Source: Chloroflexota bacterium (lineage in GTDB: Bacteria > Chloroflexota > Anaerolineae > UBA2200 > JACIWT01). Taken from it: a stretch of 64,000 bases of DNA. The notes below the pieces were generated by a model. It was not told the origin of the DNA. It saw nothing but the letters and a program-made list of their open reading frames with translations, and ran no database searches. This document shows, piece by piece, positions 15,979 through 25,508 of this stretch (position 1 is its first letter; each line of letters opens with the position of its first letter). The stretch is from assembly GCA_014360825.1 (NCBI GenBank), contig JACIWT010000011.1, positions 24,400 through 88,399 of the forward strand. Reading direction: 5' to 3'. Position numbers and translations under genes: made by a program.

Positions 15979-17268
15979 CTATACCCCTTCCCACCAGGCG
16001 CGCTGACTCAGCACGACCCTCAGATCGTCTCCTTGACGAACCCGATAGGCGGGGAGCCCATTCTGCGCAAGGACGGCGAGAAGCGGCTCTGTGCCCACTG
16101 GTCCACCGAAACTCTCGGGATCGATCACAACGGCCACCCCGCGGATGTCTCGCCGGCTGAGATCTCGCAAGACCTCGACCCACTCCACTTCAGCGGAGGG
16201 CGTAATGGCCACGACAGAGGTATTTCGTCCCAGCATAGCCCCTTCTGCTGACAAGATAGTAGCCAGTGGGATGGTACCTTGGGCGCGAGTAACGGCTAAC
16301 ATCTCCAGGATCTTGCTCAACTGCCGCTCCCCTCGGTCGGCAGGGAGCACTTGGCGCTGTTGCGCATAGGCCACCAGCCCTACTGCCCGGTTCTCTGAGA
16401 GGAAGTGTTTGGCAAGGGACGCCGCAATGGTGACGGTATATTCTTCGGTGGTAGGGTCCATCAGCGAAGTCGGTTTCTTCGCCAGCAGCGCGGGTTCGGG
16501 TACCTCGATCTCTTCGGTGACCAAGCCGAAGTGCACGCGGCTCTGCATATCTACGAAGAGCCACACATCTGCAGTGGGGTCTAGTTCGAACTCTTTGACG
16601 ATGAGGCGTCCGGTGCGTGCTGTGGAGGGCCAGTGAATGCGGTGGAAACTATCCCCGGGGTAGTAATCGCGCACACCGGCGACATTGGTAGTCACATAGT
16701 GGGTGCGGCGACGCATCGTCCCGCCCCCGGGCAAATCGCCGATTGGTATGGCAAAGCGGGGCAAGTCTACCGTCGCGGGGTAAACGACGATGGTAGAAGT
16801 GTCGCTCAGTTCGCGCCGCCGCTCAAACAGGCCAAAGGGATCGCCGCTGATGATGGTGAGGGGCCCGAGGATGAAGCGGCCCCGTCGCCGGCAAAAGGTC
16901 CTCACTGTCCAGCCGCGTCGCTGCCGCGAGCCCAGAGAAGCGATGACCCGGCTGGTGTGATGATGGGGCAAGGTGGAGTGGTCGCGTACCTCCAGCCAGA
17001 GTTTGGGCAGAAAGGTGGCATTGTGCACCACGAAGCGCTCTTCCACCACTCCGCCCACCTGCGTGTGCTCTGCGTGGGTCTGGCGAATGATCTCCACGCC
17101 GTTCACATTGACCCAAGTCCAGAAGTACGAGAGCACAAAAAGGATGATGAACAGATAAGAGATACTAAACCAGATGCGCTGGCCAACCGGCGACATGCTC
17201 GACCGGGCGGCGAGGCCCAGGAGCAACGCCAGCCCCAGTATAGCCAGCGCGACCCAACTCCTTCTCAC
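15979..17268 (-). CDS. DUF58 domain membrane protein
   Basis: 429 residues from a GTG start. Two transmembrane segments lie near residues 8-25 and 32-52, followed by a beta-rich region and the diagnostic DUF58 stretch GVRDYYPGDSFHRIHW with LIVKEFELD. The C-terminal half resembles a von Willebrand A-like fold (DVWLFVDMQ). DUF58 proteins usually neighbour MoxR ATPases and transglutaminase-like proteins; none of these is adjacent here. The protein is membrane-anchored with a cytoplasmic or surface domain; its biochemical role is not established. Confidence 0.88.
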   Translation of the reverse strand: MRRSWVALAILGLALLLGLAARSSMSPVGQRIWFSISYLFIILFVLSYFWTWVNVNGVEIIRQTHAEHTQVGGVVEERFVVHNATFLPKLWLEVRDHSTLPHHHTSRVIASLGSRQRRGWTVRTFCRRRGRFILGPLTIISGDPFGLFERRRELSDTSTIVVYPATVDLPRFAIPIGDLPGGGTMRRRTHYVTTNVAGVRDYYPGDSFHRIHWPSTARTGRLIVKEFELDPTADVWLFVDMQSRVHFGLVTEEIEVPEPALLAKKPTSLMDPTTEEYTVTIAASLAKHFLSENRAVGLVAYAQQRQVLPADRGERQLSKILEMLAVTRAQGTIPLATILSAEGAMLGRNTSVVAITPSAEVEWVEVLRDLSRRDIRGVAVVIDPESFGGPVGTEPLLAVLAQNGLPAYRVRQGDDLRVVLSQRAWWEGV

Positions 17269-17301
17269 CGCGATTTCACCCTATTCTGCAGGGCGGAGGC
17301 T

Positions 17302-17595
17302 TTACCCTGATGGATACGGCCCGACGGTCGGGGTGGGTTGAGGGCCGGGGTATGGTCCTTCCGTGGGCGGTGGAAGTGGGGTTTGTGGGGTTTCGGGTGT
17401 GGCAGTCATAATGCGAATTGGGCCTGTGGGCGGCGGGGGCACTGTATCCGTCGCCAGGACAACGGGCGTGTGAGTAGCCTGCGGTTCTGGGGTCACGCGC
17501 TCGATCCTGCAACCCGCTGCGATGATCAGGATCAAGCCGAGCGCCAAGGCCGCTAAGAGCAAACGCCTGGGGTGGGCGTGGTCTCGGTGCGCCAT
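17302..17595 (-). CDS. Small Pro/Thr-rich lipoprotein
   Basis: 97 residues: a basic N-terminus, a hydrophobic stretch LLLAALALGLILI, and a lipobox IIAAGC with Cys29 as the acylation site. The mature part is a low-complexity Pro/Thr/Gly linker with no domain. It stands 33 bases upstream of the DUF58 gene, so the three genes down to the GNAT protein probably form one unit. A TTGGCA-N17-TATACT promoter lies about 70 bases upstream. Function unknown. Confidence 0.75.
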   Translation of the reverse strand: MAHRDHAHPRRLLLAALALGLILIIAAGCRIERVTPEPQATHTPVVLATDTVPPPPTGPIRIMTATPETPQTPLPPPTEGPYPGPQPTPTVGPYPSG

Positions 17596-17663
17596 GATGA
17601 AATGTCCTCCTTCGGTTCAGGTAACAGCGCCCTGAGGCTGGCGCTGTGCGGTTTACAGGTTCA

Positions 17664-17692
17664 AGTATAACACGCCCGACCTCAAATGCCAA
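17664..17692 (-). promoter_or_regulatory. Sigma-70-type promoter for the lipoprotein-DUF58-GNAT unit
   Basis: On the minus strand TTGGCA (17692-17687) and TATACT (17669-17664) are separated by 17 bases. Transcription would begin about 60 bases before the lipoprotein start. Confidence 0.6.
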
Positions 17693-17731
17693 AAAACGCA
17701 GCGTTCATGTTAGCGCAACGAATCGCGGGCC

Positions 17732-18550
17732 TTATGTCTCGTCTGCACCTTCTGGAAAAACTTCCCTCACGCTCTCCGATTTGCGGGCGAAGACCAAGTA
17801 GCCGGTGTGGGCCACCATCCGATCGACAGGGCGCAGGCGGGTGGGGACAGGCTTGTACGAACGCAGCAGGATCTCGCAGACCTCGATATCCATAAACTCC
17901 TTGCGCCCCAATACATCTATCAGTTCGCTCACCTGATTGGCTGTGGGCACGATGGCACCGAAGAAACCGCCGTCCGAGAGCGCCTCGCGGGCCTGATCCA
18001 GGTAGAGCCAGGGTGTGCGCACATCCAAAAACACAGCGTCCGCATCGCGCTCGTCGAAGCCGGTGGCGATGTCGCGCTGTTTGATCTCCACCACGTCTGC
18101 CAGCCCCACATTGGCCAGGTTCTTGGCCGCCAGACGGCACATGTCCTCGCGGGACTCGTAGGTATAAACCCGCCCGTCGGGGCGCACGGCATGGGCCAGC
18201 ACCATAGTCAGCGCGCCGCTACCCGTCCCACCCTCCACAACGCGGCTGCCAGGTCCCACGTTCAGTTTCAACAGGATGTAGCCCGCCTCTTTGGGATAGA
18301 CGATCTGCGAGGCGCGCTTGATGTCCATCACCAGGTCGTGGATGGAGGGCCGCAGGGCCACGTAGGGGTAGCCCAAGTGAGTCTGGCGCACCTGGCCCAG
18401 GGGCGCGCCGATCAGGTCGTCGTGGGCGATGATGCCGCGGTGGGTGTGGAGCAATTGCCCTCGCTCCAGCCGGACGATGAAACGCTTGCCGTCTTTGGCT
18501 AGGATCAGGAGAAGATCGCTTTCGCGGGCCAGGGCCATGGTGTTCTCCAC
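17732..18550 (-). CDS. trmI: tRNA (adenine-58-N1)-methyltransferase
   Basis: 272 residues of the TrmI family. The SAM-binding motif I reads VVEGGTGSGALTMVLA, followed by GRVYTYESRED; the catalytic Asp segment is AVFLDVRTPWLYL, and the family C-terminal VPTRLRPVDRMVAHTGYLVFAR is present. It methylates A58 in the T loop of tRNAs. The N-terminal beta domain (residues 1-80) is complete. A TTGCAA-N16-TATACT promoter stands directly upstream. The tRNA-His gene lies about 9 kb away, with no functional link implied. Confidence 0.93.
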   Translation of the reverse strand: MENTMALARESDLLLILAKDGKRFIVRLERGQLLHTHRGIIAHDDLIGAPLGQVRQTHLGYPYVALRPSIHDLVMDIKRASQIVYPKEAGYILLKLNVGPGSRVVEGGTGSGALTMVLAHAVRPDGRVYTYESREDMCRLAAKNLANVGLADVVEIKQRDIATGFDERDADAVFLDVRTPWLYLDQAREALSDGGFFGAIVPTANQVSELIDVLGRKEFMDIEVCEILLRSYKPVPTRLRPVDRMVAHTGYLVFARKSESVREVFPEGADET

Positions 18551-18615
18551 AGGGCTGACACTACAGTGCCAGCCAGTCCTCCAAATGGAAATGGGGTGCG
18601 AACGGGTTCACGAAA

Positions 18616-18643
18616 AGTATAAGCCGAAATCATGGAATTGCAA
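18616..18643 (-). promoter_or_regulatory. Sigma-70-type promoter for trmI
   Basis: TTGCAA (18643-18638) and TATACT (18621-18616) on the minus strand, spaced 16 bases, just after the S8 protease stop and about 65 bases before the trmI start. Confidence 0.55.
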
Positions 18644-18657
18644 TAACCGGCCAGAGC

Positions 18658-21600
18658 TCACCTCCCACTGAGAGAGAAAGAAAGGGTGAGAACCAAAGAA
18701 CTTTCCTCCCCTCCCTGGCACGTCCAGACTTCGCTTGCGCCGGAGGTCTGGTAGGCAGTGATCTGGAGGGTCAGCCCTGTGCGGGTGCCACACCAGGAGC
18801 GCGCGTTATAGGTGTACATGCCGGGAGCCAGGTTCCAGTAATGCGTGCCGGGACTGAAACTGCGCGCCCCCAGGCCGATGATCTCCAATGTCAGCACACC
18901 ACCCGTCTCGTTGTTAATCTGCCAGGTGCCGCGGTTGGGCGGGAGCGACTTCAGGTCGCTCCAGGGGCTGGTGCAGCCATGACCCGTTGCCCGCACGCGG
19001 TAGAAATAGGTGGCCAGAGGATTGCGCCCTGCGAGAGCGACACTGGTGGCCGGCCCCGAGTACACCTGCGCCGGGCTAGTAAAGGGCACGTGGTCGTCCT
19101 CTTCGAGGGTATAGGTCTCGGCGTTCAGGTCGGCGCTCCACGAGACAGTGTAGTTGCCATCTCCCTCGGGGTCGCTGATCTCGTTCAGGGTCGGCTTGGC
19201 CGGACAGCCGGGCACGTACACTGAGCGAATGTTGCTCCAGGCACTGTTGCCGTAGGCGTTCTCGGCCCGGACGCGGTAGTAATAAGTAACTCCCAGCGGG
19301 CGGTCCGTCAACTCGACGCTGGTATCGGGGCCGTTGTAAACAACGTGGGGCGAGGAGAAGGCACTGTTATCGTCCTCTTGGAGGTGGTATGAGGTGGCCC
19401 ATGCCGCAGTTGTCCAGGAGACGGTGTAGCGGTTGTCGCCGTCGGCGTTATCAATGGGGTTCAACATAGGCGTGGCAGGCAGGGGCGGATAATACTTCAG
19501 GACGATGGGCATGTACAGGTTGCCGTACCAGTTAGGCAGCGTCGGCGTAGGTGTTATGGTAGGGGCCGAGCGGATCAGGATGGCGTTCACCATAGCCTGG
19601 CCGATGACAGGCGGAAAGTCAATGTTCAACTGCCCGTCGCTCACCGTTGCCAGCAACTGGCGAGCGTAGGCGGTCTTGTTCCCAGCCAGGGCGAAGATGT
19701 CCATGTAACGCAGGATGGTCTGACCCTCCACGCGCACATCAAACACGCGCTGGTGCATCTCGGTGATGGTCAATTCGGCGAAGCGCAGTTCGATCAGATA
19801 GTTGCCGTTGGGCAGATCAAAGGCATAGCCCGACATCCCGACGCGTTGGGTCTGATAGAGGGGGTCTTCCTCGGTCAGGGTGATGGGTTCGGTAGTGGAG
19901 ACTGACCCGCCACCGATAAAACCCCAACTGCCGGGTGCATAGGGTTGATCGGCCAGCCAGGTGAGGCCATTGGGAGCAGTGTAGGCCGGGCCACCGCAGT
20001 TATAGGCCCGTTCGTCGCCAGTCGGAGGTAGTGGGGGTGTCACTGTAGGAGTGGGCGTCGGCGTGACCAAAGTGAACGGCGCACCCAGATAGAGCCGCCC
20101 CCTGCCGAACACGTTATCCTTGCCCGGTGCGCCCAGGTCTTTGGCATTGTCCTCCAAGCACTGGCGGACGTAAGTCATGGGGCGGGTTGGGTTAGCGCCC
20201 CTCACCAGCGCCGCTGCGCCCGCCACATGCGGGCAGGCCGCAGAAGTGCCGACGAAGCCGTTGTACCCATAGCGGTTGGTGGAGACGCCACTGTAGGCGG
20301 CAATGTCCGGCTTGATCAGGCCACTTCGGGTGGGCCCACGGGAACTGAAGGGCTCGCTGGTGGCCGGATTGGAGACAGGCACTGCCCCGACGGTGAAGGA
20401 AGCAGGTGCATCAGCGGGCACGATCAGGCTGCTTCGCGCGGTGACGTGTTCCAGAATCCGGCCCGTGGGGTTGAACAAGAACAGGTCGAAGTTGGGATTA
20501 CGAGAACTATGCACTCTCCACACCGCCACGTGATAACGGCCCGACGCTGGGGCAGTGATGGTGATCTCTTCCCAAGGCTGGTGGCCGGGGTCGCCGTTCT
20601 GGCTATTGGTGGATGAGGCCACGAGCACTCGCTCCCCACTGCCAGTTTGTCGGTAGAGGTATAGGTCATAGTCATTCCCTGCCCCGCCCCAAGGATCATC
20701 CCAGCGCAAGAAAAGGTATATAGGCTCGCCGACGGAGGCGTCGAACTCGTTGGTCTCATCGCCCATGGCCCAGTTCAGCCAACCGTTGCCCTCGGGGTCG
20801 CTCCAGATCAGGTCGTAGTGGCGCTGCGCATAGTTGCCGGCGGAGTTCACCCATAGTATGCCCGCATTGGTGGCTCGGGCAACTGCGTCGCAGATGAGAC
20901 CAGTGCCATCGCCAGATCCACCGCGGGGTAGGCCGGCGGAATGGGAAATGATGCTCACTCCCTGGGCGATGAGCCAGTCCACGGCGTTCAAGAAGAAAAC
21001 GTCGGAGTCATAGTTCACCAGATAGAGCGACGCCTGGGGGGCCATATCGTGGACGATCTCGGCGCAGGCAGTGCCGTGGTCCTCACCGCCGCCACCGATA
21101 TCACCGCTGGAAGTGAAGGAGCGAACGGTTACGGTAGGTGGGAGTTCAGTGCCCAACAAGCCCTGGTAGCCGGTGAAACCCACGTCGAGAACGGCGATTT
21201 TCACCCCGCTGCCTTTGTGGCCGGCAGTATGCCAGGCGTTGGCATTGGAGAGGGCCACGCCCTCGCTGGTGATGGCGTTGACCACCGGGCGCGCTGGGGG
21301 GCGGACGTACTGCACACCCGGCAGATCTGCCAGTTCGGCGAGTGCTGATAGGGGAACGGACATTTGTACTAGATTGTCGTATGTGGCCTGAACGGTTGCG
21401 CCGAGGGGAGCCTTTGCGGTGATGGCATCCATCGCGTCGAGGTCAGTTTCCACAACCACCTCGACCGTAGCATCTCGCAACACTAAACCCGACTGGGCGG
21501 CGAGGGCTCTTGCGCCAGGCAAGCCCTGGCGGGAGTAAGCATCAGCCAGGGCTACCAGGGACGACGCCAGGCGAGGGTGTTTGGCAGGCGAGACAGGGGG

Positions 21601-21750
21601 TGGTGGAAGAGGATGCCCAGATGGAAGTGGCGAGGCAGCGGAGAGGGTCGCTGCCACGGTAAGTGCCAACGCCAAGGATAACGCAATGCGGCTGAACACA
21701 GACAGACGCACGGGCTTCCCTCCAGGGGTGTTCAATGGGGATTTTAGCAC
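18658..21750 (-). CDS. Exported S8 subtilisin-like protease with malectin and FN3 domains
   Basis: 1030 residues. A signal peptide (about 1-40) and a propeptide-like region precede the catalytic domain: Asp189 in KIAVLDVGFTG, His225 in EDHGTACAE, oxyanion Asn306 in NSAGN and nucleophile Ser503 in GTSAACPHVAG. A jelly-roll-like insert (about 330-440) separates Asn306 from Ser503, as in many secreted subtilases. A Thr/Pro linker, a malectin-like carbohydrate-binding domain (about 583-735), two FN3-like repeats and a short beta tail follow. The full triad suggests an active extracellular protease bound to cell-surface glycans. No C-terminal membrane anchor is obvious. Confidence 0.94.
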   Translation of the reverse strand: MLKSPLNTPGGKPVRLSVFSRIALSLALALTVAATLSAASPLPSGHPLPPPPVSPAKHPRLASSLVALADAYSRQGLPGARALAAQSGLVLRDATVEVVVETDLDAMDAITAKAPLGATVQATYDNLVQMSVPLSALAELADLPGVQYVRPPARPVVNAITSEGVALSNANAWHTAGHKGSGVKIAVLDVGFTGYQGLLGTELPPTVTVRSFTSSGDIGGGGEDHGTACAEIVHDMAPQASLYLVNYDSDVFFLNAVDWLIAQGVSIISHSAGLPRGGSGDGTGLICDAVARATNAGILWVNSAGNYAQRHYDLIWSDPEGNGWLNWAMGDETNEFDASVGEPIYLFLRWDDPWGGAGNDYDLYLYRQTGSGERVLVASSTNSQNGDPGHQPWEEITITAPASGRYHVAVWRVHSSRNPNFDLFLFNPTGRILEHVTARSSLIVPADAPASFTVGAVPVSNPATSEPFSSRGPTRSGLIKPDIAAYSGVSTNRYGYNGFVGTSAACPHVAGAAALVRGANPTRPMTYVRQCLEDNAKDLGAPGKDNVFGRGRLYLGAPFTLVTPTPTPTVTPPLPPTGDERAYNCGGPAYTAPNGLTWLADQPYAPGSWGFIGGGSVSTTEPITLTEEDPLYQTQRVGMSGYAFDLPNGNYLIELRFAELTITEMHQRVFDVRVEGQTILRYMDIFALAGNKTAYARQLLATVSDGQLNIDFPPVIGQAMVNAILIRSAPTITPTPTLPNWYGNLYMPIVLKYYPPLPATPMLNPIDNADGDNRYTVSWTTAAWATSYHLQEDDNSAFSSPHVVYNGPDTSVELTDRPLGVTYYYRVRAENAYGNSAWSNIRSVYVPGCPAKPTLNEISDPEGDGNYTVSWSADLNAETYTLEEDDHVPFTSPAQVYSGPATSVALAGRNPLATYFYRVRATGHGCTSPWSDLKSLPPNRGTWQINNETGGVLTLEIIGLGARSFSPGTHYWNLAPGMYTYNARSWCGTRTGLTLQITAYQTSGASEVWTCQGGEESSLVLTLSFSLSGR

Positions 21751-21769
21751 AGGGAACGGGGGCTGTCAA
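21741..21769 (-). promoter_or_regulatory. Sigma-70-type promoter for the S8 protease
   Basis: TTGACA (21769-21764) and TAAAAT (21746-21741) on the minus strand with a 17-base spacer. It abuts the coding start at 21750: the first in-frame start overlaps the -10 region, so transcription would begin inside the annotated N-terminus and the true start may be a later Met or Val, for example near residue 12-20. Confidence 0.5.
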
Positions 21770-21857
21770 CGAATTGGGTAATGGAGAAAAGGTAGGCTGT
21801 CGCGGTATTCCACGGTTTGTCAGCCGCCTTCGCCCAATCGCAAACCTGGCCACAGTT

Positions 21858-23807
21858 TCACGACCTTCGCCAAGCCATTATCGGGAAATACAGCCGGTAT
21901 GGTCTACCCCAACGAGCGATCATCCCTGTTGTGATGTCCAAATACTGGCGGGCGTAATTCTCGCTGGGCTCGATGTGGGTGTTGCTCCGGAAATCGTTCC
22001 ACGAGTTGATCACCAGCCAATCTGCTGCGCTGGCAAGCGCTGCCTCGTAGCACAGCGTGTAAGTAGCGCCATTCAGCCGAGGCCGATATTGGCCCGGGTA
22101 ACCAATGCGCCGCTGGTCACTGCCCGGAGACAGGGTCGCCACCCACAGACGTGCAGGCCTCCTCGGCGCCACAGCCGAATTGGCCCGTACTCCCACCATC
22201 CATCGCTGATTTGCCGACGGCAGCGTATGATAAAGATAGACCGCCTCTTGCATAAGTCCATCGAAGGCAGTCAATATATCTGGGTTGGTGCTATCGGCGA
22301 TATAGAGTGCTCCGCGGCCTTCGGTCCACAACTGCTCGAAGATATAATCCCATAAGGCAGGCGAGACCTTGTCCGCTGCACTGACCCATACTACCGGTAA
22401 CCCGCCCAGGCGATAATAGGCAGGGTGGCCACCGTAGTTATCGAGTAGATAGCGCAAGTCGCTGGTCACACCAGCAATGTTGACCTGGCCCGAAGCGTTA
22501 GATTGACCCGCCAGCGATACACTCACGTAGAACCCCTGTCGTTCGGCTTCGGTTAGGAGGAGGGGCAAAACGGAATCGGCTCCATTTCCTGGGGACCAAT
22601 TGGCCAACACGAAACCGTCTAGGAACGCCGCTTTGGCCTGAGCCACGTGTCGGGCAATAGCATCAGGGTCGCTGGAGATATAGCGTGACGCGGGGCGATC
22701 AACGTAGATCTCGCTGTCCCAATCGGCGAGGCGCTGATAATCCGCGTGATAGGTGGCCCAGGTCAGGCGAGGCACATCGCGCCGTGCTTCATCCAGGGAT
22801 ACTGGCCCAGAAGCCAATAGCAACTCGCCTGCAACTTCCAGAATTCGTGGAGTGGTATTCGATACCTCTATCTCACCCACGAGGACAGGTTGGTCTCCGT
22901 TGTAGTTGAACACTGCCACGCGGGTGGTTCCGCCGTTACCCTGCTCTATCTGCCACTCCACGGTGCCGGTGATGCTTACATTGCTGAACACGGCATCTAC
23001 CACTGCTGTCTGCTCTGGGTTGGCGGTAGTCCGTGCATTAGGCCCGCTTTGGTAGAGGATATGGCCGGAGGTTGTGGCCCCTGACCCGTTCACAGACACC
23101 AAGTACACCGCCAGGATCTTCGCCCCCTGTACCAGCGTGACTGAGGCCCAGGTGGAGGTGCTGTGTACTTCCACTCGCGTGCGCACCACGCCTTCAGGGA
23201 ACTGCGGCCCGGGGGGAACTGGATCAGCGCGACCCCTTGTGGCGCGAAGGTCGTCCAAATCGGCCTGCACGGGTCCGCCGATCACCAAGTCGGCACTGTT
23301 CACGGTGAAGGTGGTGCTGGAAGCAGTGTGGATAGTGGCAACACAATTTTCCTGAGGTCCGTTGCCATTGGCGATGCAGGCGGTGACGTCGCCGCCAGAC
23401 GATTGCTCGACGGCGAAGGTAACGGTCGTGCCGGCAAAGGACTGAATGAGCATCAGAGCGCGGACGGAAGCCGTTACCGTTTCCATTGTGCCATTACTGG
23501 CAAGGGCTAAGCCAACGCCACTGCTCTCATCCACGAGCACGTCGGCGTCACCGCTCCAGTTGAGCACAATGACGGCAGCCACCGTTGCGCCGGATTGGAG
23601 ACGAAGCCAAGCAGATGACGTGCCGGTGGCAGTCAGGTCAAGCAAGGAGAAGTAATAGAAATCTGCCTCAGCATGAATAGGCTCTGCACTTGCAACGGTG
23701 CAACGAGTTCCAGCGGGGCTTAGGCAGGGGGCAAACCATAGCAGAGACAGGGCTATGGCCAGGGCGAGCGCGAATTTGAGAGTGCTTAAACGACAGCGTG
23801 TGGACAT
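21858..23807 (-). CDS. Exported GH99/GH71-like glycan-active protein
   Basis: 649 residues with a signal peptide (about 1-42). The N-terminal half consists of beta-rich repeats rich in Thr/Ser/Val. The C-terminal ~300 residues resemble the GH99/GH71-like TIM barrel: WDSEIYVDRPASRYISSDPD, DGFVLANWSP, YRLGGLPVVWV, and the typical end VINSWNDFRSNTHIEPSENY. Related enzymes act on alpha-mannans or alpha-glucans. The Asn-Asp-Phe segment stands where many relatives have Asn-Glu-Trp, so catalytic residues should be checked. It lies next to the S8 protease and both are exported. Confidence 0.8.
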   Translation of the reverse strand: MSTRCRLSTLKFALALAIALSLLWFAPCLSPAGTRCTVASAEPIHAEADFYYFSLLDLTATGTSSAWLRLQSGATVAAVIVLNWSGDADVLVDESSGVGLALASNGTMETVTASVRALMLIQSFAGTTVTFAVEQSSGGDVTACIANGNGPQENCVATIHTASSTTFTVNSADLVIGGPVQADLDDLRATRGRADPVPPGPQFPEGVVRTRVEVHSTSTWASVTLVQGAKILAVYLVSVNGSGATTSGHILYQSGPNARTTANPEQTAVVDAVFSNVSITGTVEWQIEQGNGGTTRVAVFNYNGDQPVLVGEIEVSNTTPRILEVAGELLLASGPVSLDEARRDVPRLTWATYHADYQRLADWDSEIYVDRPASRYISSDPDAIARHVAQAKAAFLDGFVLANWSPGNGADSVLPLLLTEAERQGFYVSVSLAGQSNASGQVNIAGVTSDLRYLLDNYGGHPAYYRLGGLPVVWVSAADKVSPALWDYIFEQLWTEGRGALYIADSTNPDILTAFDGLMQEAVYLYHTLPSANQRWMVGVRANSAVAPRRPARLWVATLSPGSDQRRIGYPGQYRPRLNGATYTLCYEAALASAADWLVINSWNDFRSNTHIEPSENYARQYLDITTGMIARWGRPYRLYFPIMAWRRS

Positions 23808-23853
23808 TTCACTCCCCAGGCTATGCCCTCACGTAGAGGTGAGGTACAAATTT

Positions 23854-23882
23854 ATTATAGCACAGTTACAAAAAAGATACAA
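23854..23882 (-). promoter_or_regulatory. Sigma-70-type promoter for the GH99-like gene
   Basis: TTGTAT (23882-23877) and a perfect TATAAT (23859-23854) on the minus strand, spaced 17 bases, about 45 bases before the start codon. Confidence 0.6.
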
Positions 23883-23980
23883 ATCGTCTACATCATGCAC
23901 CTGAGTGGAACTTCCTTGCTCTGTACTGCCTCGGTATTCCATCGGCAAATCACCAAAAGATGGGAAACCAGCGAGGACAT

Positions 23981-24009
23981 TTGACATCCCCGCCCTCATG
24001 GGGTACAAT
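23981..24009 (+). promoter_or_regulatory. Sigma-70-type promoter for the small protein / C1 peptidase unit
   Basis: TTGACA (23981-23986), a 17-base spacer, then TACAAT (24004-24009). Transcription should start near 24016, about 45 bases before the ATG at 24061. Confidence 0.7.
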
Positions 24010-24060
24010 GGATAATGTGGAAGACCAAGCGAGGAGATAGAGCAGTCAAGGGGTGAAGGT

Positions 24061-24348
24061 ATGAACCTGAAAACGGGCAAAAGACTTGCCAACGTGAGTT
24101 GGCTCTCCATAGATCAGAAAAGAAAACTTGCCGAAATCTCCATCACCACGGTTCCGGAATTCATCGCCCTGGCGCATTTCGACTCCCGCAATCTGGCGCG
24201 TTATCTGGGCATCAAAACCCGCGAGTTACGAACCTTGAAGAAGGAGGCTACCGCCGAGATCCCAGAGTCGCAACTCAGCCGCATCCTAAAAGCGCCGAAG
24301 GAGGAGTTTGTCACCGGCGCGCTGCCGCCTACCAAAGCAGACCGTTAG
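24061..24348 (+). CDS. Small protein related to the propeptide region of the adjacent C1 peptidase
   Basis: 95 residues, preceded by GGGGTGAAGGT and a good promoter. Its helical body (LSIDQKRKLAEISITTVPEFIALA) and its tail EEFVTGALPP mirror the N-terminal region of the next gene (LSPDQIRALEALSITRVEELLGL and EEYAMGALPP). The helical segment recalls helix-hairpin-helix-like modules. It therefore seems to be a stand-alone copy of the peptidase prodomain, perhaps an intramolecular-type inhibitor, chaperone or substrate. Function is inferred from similarity to the neighbour only. Confidence 0.8.
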   Translation: MNLKTGKRLANVSWLSIDQKRKLAEISITTVPEFIALAHFDSRNLARYLGIKTRELRTLKKEATAEIPESQLSRILKAPKEEFVTGALPPTKADR

Positions 24349-24382
24349 TCCAACACAACCGTCCCAGAAAGGAGCATTGAGC

Positions 24383-25441
24383 GTGGTCAAAGAGATCGGA
24401 ACCCCATTGAGCCAGACAGACTTGAGTCCAGATCAAATTCGGGCACTAGAGGCGCTTTCCATCACCCGGGTCGAGGAGTTGCTCGGCCTGCCTCCCTATT
24501 ATCTAAACAAATTAGCACCCTATATCCCAGATTTTGCCAAAGTGAAGAAGTGGGTGAGTGCACAAACCCCTCCGCAGATGGAAGTCGCCGCAGAGACAGG
24601 CACCGAAGCCGCAGAGGTGGACCTTGCAGCCGAGGAATATGCGATGGGTGCGCTGCCGCCTCGACGCCAACTGGCTCACATGGAAGCCCAGTTCTTCATC
24701 CCGGAGCAGCCGAATGCTGCTCTGGCCGAAGCGCAGGGCGAACGGGCAGTGAATTTGGTAGCCCATTTTCCACCCGTACGGGATCAGGGGCGCCGCGGCA
24801 CTTGTGTGGCCTACGCGGTGGTCGCGATGCGCGAGTACGCTTACAAACTCAAGAACGGCGAGGAAGTCGCCCTTTCAGAGCAGTTCCTTTACTGGTTGTG
24901 CAAGGAGAACGATAACCGCCCGCGGTCCCATGGCACTTTCGCCATGATCGCCGTGCCCATCGCGGTGCGATTCGGAATATGTTTGGCCACCACCTGGCCT
25001 TATAACCCTGAACCTATGGAAGACAACGAAGGCCAGGGGCCACCGCCAGAGGGGGCAATGGAAGAGGCCTCGCGATACAAGGTTCGGCAGGGGCTTGTCT
25101 TAGACCCGCGTTCGGTGGAGGACATCCAGGAGCGGCTGGAGAACGGTTATCCAGTGGCGGTCAGCATTCCCGCCTACAGGAGTTGGTTGCTGAACCCCGT
25201 GGTGCGGCGCACTGGCAACATCCAGATGCCCGTCCCTGGGACGCGGGCCAGTGGTGGTCATGCTGTGCTCATCGTGGGGTTTGGCGCAGACCCGGAATTT
25301 GCCGGCGGCGGTTATTTTATCGTGCGCAATAGTTGGGGGACGCGCTGGGGCGTGGAAAGCCCCTTCGGCGTCGGCTATGGGACGCTCCCCTACAACTATA
25401 TCCGCTACTACGGCTGGGAGGCTTTCAGCTGTAACGACTGA
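24383..25441 (+). CDS. C1A (papain-like) cysteine peptidase with N-terminal helical prodomain
   Basis: 352 residues from GTG 24383, with AAAGGAG eight bases upstream. Residues 1-60 are a helical module similar to the preceding 95-residue protein, and GALPPRR lies near residue 89. The catalytic domain shows Gln135 and Cys141 in DQGRRGTCVAYA, His293 in SGGHAVLIVGFG, and Asn316 in VRNSWGTRWG: a complete papain set. No signal peptide is visible, so it is probably cytoplasmic or exported by another route. Cleavage after the GALPP region could release the active enzyme; this is inference. Confidence 0.92.
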   Translation: MVKEIGTPLSQTDLSPDQIRALEALSITRVEELLGLPPYYLNKLAPYIPDFAKVKKWVSAQTPPQMEVAAETGTEAAEVDLAAEEYAMGALPPRRQLAHMEAQFFIPEQPNAALAEAQGERAVNLVAHFPPVRDQGRRGTCVAYAVVAMREYAYKLKNGEEVALSEQFLYWLCKENDNRPRSHGTFAMIAVPIAVRFGICLATTWPYNPEPMEDNEGQGPPPEGAMEEASRYKVRQGLVLDPRSVEDIQERLENGYPVAVSIPAYRSWLLNPVVRRTGNIQMPVPGTRASGGHAVLIVGFGADPEFAGGGYFIVRNSWGTRWGVESPFGVGYGTLPYNYIRYYGWEAFSCND

Positions 25442-25508
25442 GGAAAGGGCTCTGCTCCTCCTACTCGCGCAGTGCAAGAGATACCGCCAGAAATCGGTAG
25501 ATGGGCGC

